Source of the DNA: CABYIR01 sp038103905
GTDB lineage: Bacteria; Pseudomonadota; Alphaproteobacteria; Pelagibacterales; AG-422-B15
Assembly: GCA_038103905.1 (NCBI GenBank)
Contig: JAYNZW010000001.1
Span: 164,707 to 228,706 of the forward strand
Length of the DNA: 64,000 nt
Direction of reading: 5' to 3'
Shown here: in pieces, positions 17,479 through 26,979 of the stretch
Layout of the letters: every line of letters begins with the position of its first letter
Numbering within the stretch: the stretch's first letter is position 1
Program-made: the position numbers and the translations under genes
The notes under the pieces: generated by a model
Seen by the model: only the letters and a program-made list of their open reading frames with translations
Told to the model about the DNA's origin: nothing
Databases searched by the model: none

Positions 17479-18402
17479 ATTACTTGATAAAAAATCTAAA
17501 AATACATTGGTAATTTTATCTGGAATCTTTGAGCTCCCAGCGTGACCACCTGAGAAAACAAAAACATCAGCATCCTTATTTAATGAAATTATCGACTCAA
17601 CTGATTGAGGTGAAACTTCAGTATCATCATTTGCATAAGCTATATGTAATGGAATATTACTTTTTGAAAAAACTTCGTAAGTAGAAAAATAGTTTTTAGG
17701 AAAAAGATATCTAGATGAAGAGAGGAGAGAATATTCACTTCCAGGTAAGATTAGTTGATTAATATATCCATTAATCAACTCCTCAGATAATGAAACTTCA
17801 TTTCCCCATTCCAAAGCTCTTTTTTTGATAAGAGGGAGTCCAAAAAAACGCATAGTGATCTCGCCAAGAAAAGGAATACGAAGAATTTTAAAAATAAAAT
17901 TATCAATATTAACAACAGGAACTTGGATTCCAACTGCCAAAGAACGATTAATATTATTATTTGCAAATTCAATAGCGATTGGCGCTCCCATTGAAACACC
18001 ATATAGAATAAACTGATCAATATTTAAATGATCAAGAAGTTCATCAAGTTGCTGTTGATATATATTCATTGAGTATTTAATTTTTGGCCGGTCTGAATAA
18101 CCTCTTCCAAATTGGTCGTAACATATAACCCAATAACCACGTTGACTTAAATTTTTGCAGAAATCAGTATAGCCCTCAGAAGGAACAGTTCCACCATGTA
18201 TCATTATTATTGGTGTATTATTATTTGAACCAAACTCTTTATACGCTGTTAGTCCGTTTGTAAGTTCTATAAATTTATAATCTGAAGACTTTTGAAACTG
18301 AGAAAGGTTCCCGTTTTCACGATATAGAAACAAGTAGATAACAGAGATAAAAACTGCGCCTATTGCTAAAATAGTAAGTAAAAGTTGATAAGACATATTC
18401 AT
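17470..18402 (-). CDS. Alpha/beta hydrolase with N-terminal membrane anchor
   Basis: The 310-residue protein starts with one transmembrane segment (about residues 5-26), followed by an alpha/beta-hydrolase fold: IIMIHGGTVPSEGY (oxyanion region), CYDQFGRGYSDRP, the nucleophile elbow GVSMGAP (about 139-145), an acid in YANDDTEVSP and a terminal His in FSGGHAG. It resembles the general esterase/haloalkane dehalogenase/epoxide hydrolase group; the substrate is unknown. It is single, convergent with umuC and divergent from the livJ-like gene. Confidence 0.75.
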   Translation of the reverse strand: MNMSYQLLLTILAIGAVFISVIYLFLYRENGNLSQFQKSSDYKFIELTNGLTAYKEFGSNNNTPIIMIHGGTVPSEGYTDFCKNLSQRGYWVICYDQFGRGYSDRPKIKYSMNIYQQQLDELLDHLNIDQFILYGVSMGAPIAIEFANNNINRSLAVGIQVPVVNIDNFIFKILRIPFLGEITMRFFGLPLIKKRALEWGNEVSLSEELINGYINQLILPGSEYSLLSSSRYLFPKNYFSTYEVFSKSNIPLHIAYANDDTEVSPQSVESIISLNKDADVFVFSGGHAGSSKIPDKITNVFLDFLSSNLN

Positions 18403-18497
18403 TTTTTGCAGAATCTCCGGCTTAATTTAAGTTGCTTCGTAACCTTCATTTTGTTAGCATAATTGCCTTATAATAAAAATAAAGAAGGTAATAAATA

Positions 18498-19709
18498 ATG
18501 AAAAAATCAATATTTACAGTTCTATTAGGCGCTTCTCTAATAGCGCTCGTAGCAGGCTGTTCTCAGCAAAAAGAAGAGGTAGCCGCGAGTGATATAAATG
18601 TAGGAATTATTTTAGGTTTTACAGGACCTATTGAGTCTTTGACGCCAACAATGGCTTCATCTGCTGAGCTTGCATTCAAAGAAGCAACTGACGCTGGTAT
18701 ACTTAATGGTTCAACTCTAAATCCTGTTAGAGCTGACTCGACTTGTATCGATGCAGCTGCGGCAACATCTGCTGCTGAAAGATTAGTGACAGCTGATAAT
18801 GTAGCAGCAATTATGGGCGCAGATTGTTCAGGTGTGACAACAGCTATTGCAAATAATGTCGCTGTCCCAAATGGTGTTACAATAATTTCACCATCTGCAA
18901 CGTCACCTGCATTAACAACAATAGAAGATAAAGGATTTTTCTTCAGAACAGCTCCATCTGATGCTCGTCAAGGACAAGTTCTTGCTCAAGTTGTTATGGA
19001 TAGAGGAATTAAAAAACTTGCTGTGACTTACACAAACAATGACTACGGAAAAGGTTTATCTGATAGTTTTGTTGGAGCATTTACAGCTATGGGCGGTGAA
19101 GTGACTATTGAAGTACCTCACGAGGATGGTAAAGCTGATTATTCTGCTGAGGTAAGCACTTTGTCAGCTTCTGGTGCAGAAGAGCTTGCAGTTTTAGGTT
19201 ATGTTGATCAGGGAGGAAAAGGTATTATCCAAAATTCTCTTGATACAGGAGCCTTCTCAAGATTCATTTTAGCTGATGGAATGATTGGTCAAAGCTTAAT
19301 TGATAATGTCGATGGTGATTTGACTGGTACATTTGGAACTTTGCCAGGAAATGAGTCTGACGGTGCAGCAATGTTTATCAAAATGGCAAGCGCAAATGGT
19401 ATTCCAGGTGATGGACCATTTGAACAAGAGTCATACGATGCTGCTGCATTAATTGTTCTTGCAATGCAAGCTGGTGGATCTGCTGATAGAGCTACTATCG
19501 CAAAAAATGTGATGGGAGTTGCTAATGCCCCTGGTACAGAAATTCTTCCAGGTGAGCTAGCTAAAGCAATAAACCTTCTTAAAGATGGTAAAGAAGTAAA
19601 CTATCAAGGCGCAACTAATGTTGAGTTTTCTGATGTTGGTGAAGCATCAGGATCTTATAAAGAACTTGAAATAGGTTCTGGTAAGTTCAACACAATTCAA
19701 GTTAGATAA
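18498..19709 (+). CDS. livJ: Branched-chain-amino-acid-type ABC transporter substrate-binding lipoprotein
   Basis: The 403-residue protein has a lipoprotein signal with lipobox LVAGC (Cys at about residue 21), then a periplasmic binding domain of the Leu/Ile/Val family: VGIILGFTGPIESL, ADSTCIDAAAATSAAERLV, VTYTNNDYGKGL. It should deliver branched-chain amino acids or another small amino or amide compound to the permease encoded on the opposite strand. An AAGGT ribosome-binding site and a TATAAT (18469-18474) lie upstream, though I see no good -35. Codon use looks richer in GCT/GGT than its neighbours, suggesting high expression. Confidence 0.88.
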   Translation: MKKSIFTVLLGASLIALVAGCSQQKEEVAASDINVGIILGFTGPIESLTPTMASSAELAFKEATDAGILNGSTLNPVRADSTCIDAAAATSAAERLVTADNVAAIMGADCSGVTTAIANNVAVPNGVTIISPSATSPALTTIEDKGFFFRTAPSDARQGQVLAQVVMDRGIKKLAVTYTNNDYGKGLSDSFVGAFTAMGGEVTIEVPHEDGKADYSAEVSTLSASGAEELAVLGYVDQGGKGIIQNSLDTGAFSRFILADGMIGQSLIDNVDGDLTGTFGTLPGNESDGAAMFIKMASANGIPGDGPFEQESYDAAALIVLAMQAGGSADRATIAKNVMGVANAPGTEILPGELAKAINLLKDGKEVNYQGATNVEFSDVGEASGSYKELEIGSGKFNTIQVR

Positions 19710-19717
19710 TTTTGCCT

Positions 19718-19744
19718 GTAAGGCCTAGTTCAGCTAGGCCTTAC
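19718..19744. terminator. Bidirectional hairpin between convergent livJ and livM
   Basis: An 11-base perfect inverted repeat (GTAAGGCCTAG at 19718-19728 with its complement at 19734-19744) sits between the convergent genes and overlaps the livM stop region. The tract on the plus side (AACCTTTT) is only modestly T-rich. Confidence 0.7.
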
Positions 19745-21103
19745 AACCTTTTCAGGTATTACACCTCTAGGCATAAATCTCAAAGTTATTAATAAAATGG
19801 CCCCCATAATGAATAATCTCATGTGTGGAGCACTTGCAATCAAATGTGTTTTAATTGGATCTCCATAATCCAATCCACTTGTAATAAAACTAATAAATGC
19901 AATTGAAATAGGTTCTGCTTCGATCCACATAAACCATATAAAGAATCCACCAAATATTGACCCTAAGTTGTTTCCACTTCCTCCCACTATCACCATGACC
20001 CAAATTATAAAAGTGAATCTCAGAGGTTGGTAGGTTCCTGGTGTAAATTGCCCATCTAATGTTGTAAGCATTGCACCTGCTATTCCAATAATTGCTGAAC
20101 CTAGGATAAAAACTTGTAAATGTTGTCCAACAATATTTTTACCCATAGCACTTGCAGCAACTTCATTGTCTCTGATTGCTCTCAACATTCTTCCCCAAGG
20201 AGAATTTAAAGCAAGCTGACTTAAGAAAAATAAAATAATTAGTACACTAATAAACAAGCTGGCATAACAAAGTTTCACATAAATACTTGACCCTTCAATT
20301 ACTAATTTATTTAATAAGTCTTGTTTATTAGATGCTGTTTCAATAGCAGATAGTTTAGATGTATTAACCCATTCGATTAGTTTAATAAACCACTCTGACT
20401 CTTGTAATCGAATTTCATAAGGCACAGGCCTTGGAAGACCAGTAACATTTTTTACACCTCGTGATAGCCATTCTTCGTGTTTTAAAACGGCAATCACAAT
20501 CTCAGAAATTCCAAGAGTAGCTATAGCCAAATAATCTGAGCGTAGTCCTAATGTAACTTTACCAATAATCCATGCGAGAAATGCAGCTGCAAATGCCGCA
20601 ATTACCCAAGAAAAAATAATTGGCATTCCAAGCCCACCGAGAAAACCAGTTTTTGCTGGATTAATATCTTCAATTAAATCTATTGAAGGGGCATAAAAAT
20701 TACCTAGTCCAATTGCAGCTAATAAAATTATAAAAACTATTAAGAATCTCCTTTTGAAAATAGAGCCTATATATTTAGTGACATAAAAAATAAAAATTGC
20801 TGCAGCAATAACTATCAATAAGCTAATAAGCATACCTGTTCCAGCTACTGACCAAGCTTCATAAATTGGTTGATGAGAAATAAGAACAGCAACAAGCCCA
20901 CCTAAAGCCGTGAAACCCATGACTCCAGCATTGAATAATCCAGCGTAGCCCCACTGTAAATTAACGCCCATAGCCATTATTGCTGAAACAATGCATAAGT
21001 TAAATATCCCGATTGATAAGGACCACGATTGAGCAACTCCAACAATGATGAGTAACAGTGCCATGATTAAAAAAGCAAGCTGGGTTCTATATTTTTGTAT
21101 CAC
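19730..21103 (-). CDS. livM: Branched-chain-amino-acid-type ABC transporter permease LivM
   Basis: The 457-residue permease has about ten membrane helices and the family motifs SIGIFNLCIVSAIMAMGVNL, GYAGLFNAGVMGFTALGG and RAIRDNEVAASAMGKN. It is longer than most LivM proteins because of a soluble insertion of roughly 70-80 residues between helices (about residues 210-285, after the RSDYLAIATLGISEIV segment). With LivH it forms the membrane channel of the importer. Its start overlaps the livH stop by 4 bases. It is convergent with the binding-protein gene. Confidence 0.88.
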   Translation of the reverse strand: MIQKYRTQLAFLIMALLLIIVGVAQSWSLSIGIFNLCIVSAIMAMGVNLQWGYAGLFNAGVMGFTALGGLVAVLISHQPIYEAWSVAGTGMLISLLIVIAAAIFIFYVTKYIGSIFKRRFLIVFIILLAAIGLGNFYAPSIDLIEDINPAKTGFLGGLGMPIIFSWVIAAFAAAFLAWIIGKVTLGLRSDYLAIATLGISEIVIAVLKHEEWLSRGVKNVTGLPRPVPYEIRLQESEWFIKLIEWVNTSKLSAIETASNKQDLLNKLVIEGSSIYVKLCYASLFISVLIILFFLSQLALNSPWGRMLRAIRDNEVAASAMGKNIVGQHLQVFILGSAIIGIAGAMLTTLDGQFTPGTYQPLRFTFIIWVMVIVGGSGNNLGSIFGGFFIWFMWIEAEPISIAFISFITSGLDYGDPIKTHLIASAPHMRLFIMGAILLITLRFMPRGVIPEKVVRPS

Positions 21104-22119
21104 AGTGTCTTACCTCTAAACAGTCCAGTAGGGCGAATAACTAAAACTATAACTAATATTATGAATGAAATCGCAAATTTATAATCAGTTGATAGGAATT
21201 GCATTAATCCACTTGGTTCTAAATTACTTGGTAGTAAATACATAAAAAACTTTTTATACGCATAAGTGAGCATAACTTCTGAAAAGGCTATAATATAACC
21301 ACCAGCTACAGCACCTAATGGATTACCTATTCCCCCTACGATTGCTGCAGCAAACATTGGAAGCAATAACTGAAAATATGTAAATGGTTTAAAGCTTTTA
21401 TCCAGGCCATACAAGACACCCGCAATAGTAGCTAGCATACCAACAATTATCCATGTAATCATAACCACTTTGTTAGGATTTATACCTGATAAAAGTGCAA
21501 GATCTTCATTATTAGAATAAGCCCTCATTGACTTGCCCATTTTTGTTTTTTGTAGGAAATAAAATAATATCACCATGGTAATTAACGCTATCACAATGGT
21601 TAAAACTTGAGTTGACTTAATGCTAAGTCCTTCAGAAAGACCAGTGTATGCTTTAAACTCTACGGCCTTAATAATAAACTTCTCACCGTCAAAAAAAGTT
21701 CTATCTTTTGGACCTATTATGAATCTAACAATTGCATTCATAATAAACATGACGCCTACAGACACAATCATGAATACAACCGGCTGGCTTTTTTGTTCTC
21801 GATAAAATTTATAAACAATTTTATCTGTAATTAAACAAAAAGCAGCAGTTAGTCCCATAGCAAAAGGTAATGCAATCAGAGCCGTTGGAAGCACACCAGC
21901 TGTTATGCCCCATGACTGAAATAACCATGTTATAAGTATGGCTATCATTGTTCCAAATGCCATTAGGTCACCGTGAGCAAAATTTGAAAATCTAAGAACT
22001 GCATATACAAGTGTTATGCCAAGTGCCGCTAGCGCTAACTGCGAGCCATATGATAAAGCTGGAACAATTACAAAATTTGATAAGAGAATTAATGCATTAA
22101 TTAAGTCATAATTTTCCAT
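21100..22119 (-). CDS. livH: Branched-chain-amino-acid-type ABC transporter permease LivH
   Basis: The 339-residue membrane protein has about eight helices. ALGITLVYAVLRFSNFAHGDLM near residues 32-53 is the LivH hallmark, and the cytoplasmic coupling segment MRAYSNNEDLALLSGIN is clear. It pairs with LivM in the inner membrane. It follows livF after 2 bases and overlaps livM by 4, so livGFHM is one operon read on the minus strand. Confidence 0.9.
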   Translation of the reverse strand: MENYDLINALILLSNFVIVPALSYGSQLALAALGITLVYAVLRFSNFAHGDLMAFGTMIAILITWLFQSWGITAGVLPTALIALPFAMGLTAAFCLITDKIVYKFYREQKSQPVVFMIVSVGVMFIMNAIVRFIIGPKDRTFFDGEKFIIKAVEFKAYTGLSEGLSIKSTQVLTIVIALITMVILFYFLQKTKMGKSMRAYSNNEDLALLSGINPNKVVMITWIIVGMLATIAGVLYGLDKSFKPFTYFQLLLPMFAAAIVGGIGNPLGAVAGGYIIAFSEVMLTYAYKKFFMYLLPSNLEPSGLMQFLSTDYKFAISFIILVIVLVIRPTGLFRGKTL

Positions 22120-22121
22120 AC

Positions 22122-22829
22122 TTATCCGCCTAAAAATGCTTTTCTAACTTCAGTGTCATTTAAAAGTTCTGAGCCTTTACCTGTGAACTTGTTTTTTCCA
22201 GCAACTAAAACATACCCATAATCAGCAATATTCAGAGCCTGTTTAGCATTTTGTTCAACAATTATTATTGCAACCCCTGTCTTTTTAATATCGATAATCT
22301 TATCAAAAAGTTCATCCATCACGACAGGTGAAACCCCAGCGGTCGGCTCATCAAGCATCAAAACGTTTGGACGCGTCATCAATGCTCTTCCGACAGCTAC
22401 TTGTTGTCGCTGACCGCCAGATAATTCTCCAGCAAGTTGCTCCTTCTTTTCATCAAGAATAGGAAAAAGTGAATACATTTCTTCAAAGGTTTCGCTGAGA
22501 TCATCATCTCTTAGATAGGCGCCCATTTCTAAATTTTCTTTAACAGTTAATTCATTAAATATATTCATTGTTTGAGGGACAAATGATATCCCTGAGGCAA
22601 CTCGATCTTGAGGCGATAGATTAGAAATGTTTTTCCCATCTAAAAATACTTTACCTTCACTTAATTGTAACATGCCTAACATTGCTTTCATTGCTGTTGA
22701 CTTTCCAGCTCCATTGGGTCCCACAATTACCGAAATTTCTCCTTTATTAACGGAAACACTACAGTCGTTAAGAATATTTTCACCACCATATCCACCGACT
22801 AAGTTTTGGGAACAAAAAAAATCACTCAT
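22122..22829 (-). CDS. livF: Branched-chain-amino-acid-type ABC transporter ATPase LivF
   Basis: The 235-residue ATPase has Walker A GPNGAGKST (about residues 38-46), Q-loop FVPQTMNIF, signature ELSGGQRQQVAVGRAL and Walker B VLMLDEPTAG, followed by the switch region with IIVEQNAKQAL. It supplies half of the ATPase dimer for the importer. The start overlaps the livG stop (ATGA). Confidence 0.92.
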   Translation of the reverse strand: MSDFFCSQNLVGGYGGENILNDCSVSVNKGEISVIVGPNGAGKSTAMKAMLGMLQLSEGKVFLDGKNISNLSPQDRVASGISFVPQTMNIFNELTVKENLEMGAYLRDDDLSETFEEMYSLFPILDEKKEQLAGELSGGQRQQVAVGRALMTRPNVLMLDEPTAGVSPVVMDELFDKIIDIKKTGVAIIIVEQNAKQALNIADYGYVLVAGKNKFTGKGSELLNDTEVRKAFLGG

Positions 22830-23590
22830 ACTGCGCCACTTCTTCCAAGATAAGCAGAAATTACTTCTTCATTTTTTTTGATATCTTCAATCTTGCCTTC
22901 TGTTAGAATCTTGCCTTCTGACATTACTATGACTTTACTACAAAGCTTGCTAATGAATTCAATGTCATGCTCAATCATACAAAATGTATAACCTTTTTCT
23001 TGATTGAGTTTTAATATAACTTCAGCAATCTCGTTTAGCAGAGTCCTGTTAACGCCTGCTCCAACCTCATCCAGTAAAACAATATTTGCATCAACCATCA
23101 TTGTTCTTCCAAGTTCTAATAATTTTTTTTGACCACCTGATAGGTTACCAGCCAGTTCATAAGTAAGATGTGATAAATTCAGAAATTCAATGACCTCAAT
23201 AGCCTTTTCTTTTATTTTTTCTTCTTCTTCTTTTATTTTTTTTCTATTTATCCACGCATTCATTAATTTTTCACCAGATTGAAATCCAGGAACAACCATT
23301 AGATTTTCAAGAACTGTTAATTTTGAAAATTCATGTGCGATTTGAAATGTTCTTAATATTCCTTCATAGAATAATTGATGAGATGGCAGTCCAGTAATAT
23401 TCTTTTTTTTAAAGTGTATCGTTCCACTTGATGGTTCAATGCTTCCACATATTACGTTGAATAGAGTTGTTTTACCCGCACCATTTGGCCCGATTAGTCC
23501 CGTTATTGAGCCTTGTTCAATTTCTAATGACACACTATCTACAGCATGAATACCACCAAATTGTTTACTAAGATTCTTTATTTCAAGCAT
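22826..23590 (-). CDS. livG: Branched-chain-amino-acid-type ABC transporter ATPase LivG
   Basis: The 254-residue ATPase has Walker A GPNGAGKTT (about residues 35-43), LivG-type GILRTFQIAHEF, signature NLSGGQKKLLELGRTM and Walker B NIVLLDEVGAGVN. The final residues AYLGR are the usual LivG end. It is the first gene of the livGFHM operon. The Walker B segment has V-G in place of the more usual P-M/T, which does not touch the catalytic Glu. Confidence 0.9.
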   Translation of the reverse strand: MLEIKNLSKQFGGIHAVDSVSLEIEQGSITGLIGPNGAGKTTLFNVICGSIEPSSGTIHFKKKNITGLPSHQLFYEGILRTFQIAHEFSKLTVLENLMVVPGFQSGEKLMNAWINRKKIKEEEEKIKEKAIEVIEFLNLSHLTYELAGNLSGGQKKLLELGRTMMVDANIVLLDEVGAGVNRTLLNEIAEVILKLNQEKGYTFCMIEHDIEFISKLCSKVIVMSEGKILTEGKIEDIKKNEEVISAYLGRSGAV

Positions 23591-23625
23591 TTTTTAACAA
23601 TACGCTAGTGATAACTTTGGAGCAA

Positions 23626-24531
23626 TTACTTATTATCATTTGATGTTTGATTTAAATAAAGGGCAAATAAAATAAGGCCTAAAGACAACAGGACATTAAT
23701 TTCAATTGCTTCATTTAAGAAAATTGCACCTGAAAAATAAGCTATTAGGGGTATAAGAAAATTGATTAAAGATAAAAAAACAGGTCCAGTAGTTTCAATT
23801 ATCTTAAAAAATAAAAGATTAGCAATTGCAGTAGCAAATATCCCTTGCATTGAAACTGCTAATATAGCTTTTGAATTAAATTCATTAAGCCAAAAAGGCT
23901 CAAGGAATAATGCAAATGGAAAGATCCATATGACACTCGCTATCGTTACTCCAGTAGCAAGAGAAATAAAGTTTATATCAGGTACAAGTTTGGTTAAAAC
24001 AGCATTTAAGCCATAGCAGGCAGCAGCTAATAGAACTATCAACTGACTTATCACTTCAATTGAATTTCCTTTACCCACCTGTGTAAGAGTATCAAAACCA
24101 AAAAGTATTAATAATCCGCAAAATGCAATTATAAAACTTAATACTTTTTTGAAGTTTATTATTTCATTTTTTAAGATAATCGCACTCAATGCTAAAGTCA
24201 GTAATGGCATAGGGGACATTAATACACCGGCTAAACCGGCATTTATATATATCTCTGCAGAAGAAATTAATGAAAAAGGAATTGCTAAACCAAAAGCACC
24301 GAGTACAAAATAAAAAAGGATAAGTTTCGGTTTCAGAATAAGTTTTTGCTTTTGTAGTATCATGACCACATATAAAATTATTGATGCCATCAAAAGTCTT
24401 AAAAAAACATTTGTTATTGGACCAATTTCCTCAACAGCAAGTTTGATAAATAGAAAATTAACCCCCCAAATCGTTGCAAGGGAAAGCAAAAATATCCAAC
24501 TGATAAAGCTTGTTTGATTTATTTGTTTCAT
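23626..24531 (-). CDS. EamA-family (drug/metabolite type) membrane transporter
   Basis: The 301-residue protein has ten predicted helices in two EamA repeats. The N-terminal ATIWGVNFLFIKLAVEEIGP and the second-repeat end LINFLIPLIAYFSGAIFLNE are typical. Substrate and direction are unknown. It lies 35 bases upstream of livG on the same strand, so read-through into the liv operon is possible, and is divergent from the transglycosylase gene. Confidence 0.8.
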   Translation of the reverse strand: MKQINQTSFISWIFLLSLATIWGVNFLFIKLAVEEIGPITNVFLRLLMASIILYVVMILQKQKLILKPKLILFYFVLGAFGLAIPFSLISSAEIYINAGLAGVLMSPMPLLTLALSAIILKNEIINFKKVLSFIIAFCGLLILFGFDTLTQVGKGNSIEVISQLIVLLAAACYGLNAVLTKLVPDINFISLATGVTIASVIWIFPFALFLEPFWLNEFNSKAILAVSMQGIFATAIANLLFFKIIETTGPVFLSLINFLIPLIAYFSGAIFLNEAIEINVLLSLGLILFALYLNQTSNDNK

Positions 24532-24583
24532 TTAAGTCGGAGGAGAGTATTATTGTATATCTCGAATGTAAATGTATTAATCT

Positions 24584-25186
24584 ATGCGAACTTTATTCAT
24601 TTTTATTGCTTTATTGTCGATGCTTACAAGCTGTGCAAGTAAGCCCCCAGATAATCAGCAGAATATCTGTAAAATATTTAAAGAAAAATCATCGTGGTAT
24701 AGATTAGTCAATAAATCAGAGGAAAAGTGGGGTGCTCCAATTCATATTCAAATGTCTATTTTAAGACAAGAATCTTCTTTTCAAAATAGAGTAAAACCTG
24801 AACGCGAAATGTTATTTGGTGTCATCCCGTGGAAACGAAAATCAAGTGCACTTGGTTATACCCAAGCAATTGATGGCACATGGGATTGGTATAAGAAAGA
24901 AAATAATAAACCGCTAGCTTCAAGGGTAAATTTTGCTGATGCTGTAGATTTTACTGGATGGTATATAAATAAGACTTCATCAATTAATAAGATTAGTAAA
25001 GACGATGCATATAATCAATATCTAGCTTACCATGAGGGTCATGGTGGATATAAAAAAGGAACATATAAAAGTAAAGAATGGTTGATTGAGGTTGCACGAA
25101 AGGTCAAGGTAAGAGCTGACAGATATGAGTCTCAATTAAGTGATTGTGAAAGTGATTTTAATAAGAAGTTTCTGGGTATTTTTTAA
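24584..25186 (+). CDS. Lytic transglycosylase (SLT-like) lipoprotein
   Basis: The 200-residue protein has a lipoprotein signal with lipobox LTSC (Cys at about residue 17). The SLT-type core includes the catalytic Glu in SILRQESSFQ (about residue 63), the ALGYTQAIDGTWDWYK segment and NQYLAYHEGHGGY. It would cleave the glycan strands of peptidoglycan without hydrolysis, from the inner or outer membrane. Its stop overlaps the first base of the pdxA start (TAATG), suggesting coupled translation although the functions are unrelated. Products of this enzyme class feed wall recycling, for which amgK and murU are present at the start of the window. Confidence 0.82.
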   Translation: MRTLFIFIALLSMLTSCASKPPDNQQNICKIFKEKSSWYRLVNKSEEKWGAPIHIQMSILRQESSFQNRVKPEREMLFGVIPWKRKSSALGYTQAIDGTWDWYKKENNKPLASRVNFADAVDFTGWYINKTSSINKISKDDAYNQYLAYHEGHGGYKKGTYKSKEWLIEVARKVKVRADRYESQLSDCESDFNKKFLGIF

Positions 25187-26163
25187 TGAAAAATAATAAT
25201 AAGAAATTAATTGCAGTTACAATGGGAGATCCGTCGGGTATTTCAACTGAAATTATTATCAAGTCATGGAAAAAAACTGCCCACAATTTTTTTGTAATAC
25301 ACGATCCTGATTATATTTTGAAAGTTGCTAATAAACTAAAATTAAAAGTAAAAATTAAAGTTATATCTAATCCAGAAGAGGCCCATGGCGCCTTCAAAAA
25401 CTATCTACCAGTTTTACCAATTGAAATTGATAAAAGCACTAAGTTAGGTAAACCAAATTATAATAATTCAAAAAATATTTTTCATTCGATTGATCTTGCA
25501 GTTAAACTTGCTAAGAAGAAAAAAGTTTCAGGAATAGTCACAAGCCCTATTTCTAAAGAAATATTATCTAAATTTAAAAAAAACTTTACAGGTCATACAG
25601 AGTACTTGGCAAAACTAGATAAGAAAAAAAACTTTGGAATGATGTTACTAAACAAGGAATTAAAGGTTGTTCCATTTACAACACATATTCCATTAAAAAA
25701 TGTTCATAAGTATATAAAATCAAAACCATTAGAAAGTGTTATAAAGCTATTGAATAGCTCTTTGAAAAAGAATTTTAATATTAAAAAACCAAAAATAGCA
25801 GTTACTGGCCTTAATCCTCATTCAGGAGATGGAGGACTTCTAGGCAAGGAAGAGCAAAAAATAATATTACCAGTTATAAAAAAAACTAGGAAGACTGGAA
25901 TATCAATATCAGGCCCCTTATCACCGGACTCAGCTTTTCAGAAAAAAAATTTAAAATCATACGACGCCTTTTTATGTATGTATCATGACCAGGCTTTGAT
26001 ACCAATTAAGACAATTGATTTTGAAAACACAGTTAATTATACACTGGGCCTATCTTTTGTAAGAACAAGTCCAGATCATGGAACAGGATATGATATAGCT
26101 AATAAGTCAGTTGCAAGTGAAAGAAGCTTAGTCTCAGCAATTAATTATGCTGCAAAGATTTAA
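25186..26163 (+). CDS. pdxA: PdxA, 4-hydroxythreonine-4-phosphate dehydrogenase
   Basis: The 325-residue protein opens with IAVTMGDPSGISTEI (residues 8-22). It has SGIVTSPISKEIL, the metal/substrate His in FTGHTEYLA, TGLNPHSGDGGLLG, and the C-terminal metal site MYHDQALIPIK with FVRTSPDHGTGYDIA. These are the PdxA hallmarks. It oxidises 4-phosphohydroxythreonine in the DXP-dependent route to pyridoxal phosphate. pdxH, the last step, is also in the window (51988-52593). The gene is very rich in Lys codons. It ends 4 bases before the convergent puuD-like gene. Confidence 0.93.
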   Translation: MKNNNKKLIAVTMGDPSGISTEIIIKSWKKTAHNFFVIHDPDYILKVANKLKLKVKIKVISNPEEAHGAFKNYLPVLPIEIDKSTKLGKPNYNNSKNIFHSIDLAVKLAKKKKVSGIVTSPISKEILSKFKKNFTGHTEYLAKLDKKKNFGMMLLNKELKVVPFTTHIPLKNVHKYIKSKPLESVIKLLNSSLKKNFNIKKPKIAVTGLNPHSGDGGLLGKEEQKIILPVIKKTRKTGISISGPLSPDSAFQKKNLKSYDAFLCMYHDQALIPIKTIDFENTVNYTLGLSFVRTSPDHGTGYDIANKSVASERSLVSAINYAAKI

Positions 26164-26167
26164 ATTT

Positions 26168-26926
26168 TTATTTTTCAATACTAAAGGTTTGAACAGCATC
26201 ATTAAACGATCCGAATAGTTTTTTTGAAAATTCATCAGTAGTTGAAGAAGTTTCAGGATGCCACTGAACTCCATAAAAATAACCATCATAATCTTTCAAA
26301 CTAATTGCTTCGACAGTTTCATCTTTTGCAATTCCCTCAATCACAAGAGAGTCAGCAAGTTTATCAACTCCTTGGGTGTGAAGAGAATTTACTTCAATTG
26401 AATCACATCCAGCTAATTTATGAAGACCGCCATCTTCAGTTAAGTAAACTTCATGCTGTTTCCCAAACTGAATCTCTGGATCATCTGATTTAGGTGCACG
26501 ATGATCCATTCTTCCAGGTACATTATGAATATCTGCATGTAAAGATCCACCTAAAGCTACATTAACTTCTTGAAAGCCTCTACAAATTCCAAGCAAAGGA
26601 ATTTTTTTATAAAAAATATGTTCAATCAGCGGTAATACAGTTTTATCTCGATTTAGATCTAACGGCTCAACAACCTTATCTTTATTGTAAAACTCAGGAT
26701 ACACATTTGATAAATTTCCAGTGAGAAGAACGCCATCAAATCTATTTAGAATAACCTTATAGTTTTCAGTATCAGCGGTTGCGGGTAAGATTACAGGTGT
26801 ACAATCAGTACTGTTTATTAATGCGTTAACGTAGTTTGCACCTGTTGCATGGTATGTTCGTTTTACATCTTCACGAGTAAATACATCTGCAAAAATAGCT
26901 ACTAATGGTTTATTTTGCCTATACAT
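26168..26926 (-). CDS. PuuD-like class I glutamine amidotransferase (gamma-glutamyl-GABA hydrolase family)
   Basis: The 252-residue protein is a C26-type amidotransferase. The nucleophile Cys is in LLGICRGFQEVNVALGGSL (about residue 118), preceded by DGVLLTGNLSNVYPE, and the catalytic His-Glu is in YGVQWHPE (about 223-228). PuuD hydrolyses gamma-glutamyl-gamma-aminobutyrate in the glutamylated putrescine pathway. The context supports that role: a PuuA-like synthetase, a DAO-type oxidase, aminotransferases and Pot transporters lie in the next 22 kb. It is divergent from the acyl-CoA dehydrogenase gene. Other gamma-glutamyl amides are possible substrates. Confidence 0.82.
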   Translation of the reverse strand: MYRQNKPLVAIFADVFTREDVKRTYHATGANYVNALINSTDCTPVILPATADTENYKVILNRFDGVLLTGNLSNVYPEFYNKDKVVEPLDLNRDKTVLPLIEHIFYKKIPLLGICRGFQEVNVALGGSLHADIHNVPGRMDHRAPKSDDPEIQFGKQHEVYLTEDGGLHKLAGCDSIEVNSLHTQGVDKLADSLVIEGIAKDETVEAISLKDYDGYFYGVQWHPETSSTTDEFSKKLFGSFNDAVQTFSIEK

Positions 26927-26979
26927 ATTTGATTAAATATTATTGTCGTTATTAATATTTAGCATATATTACTTTATGT

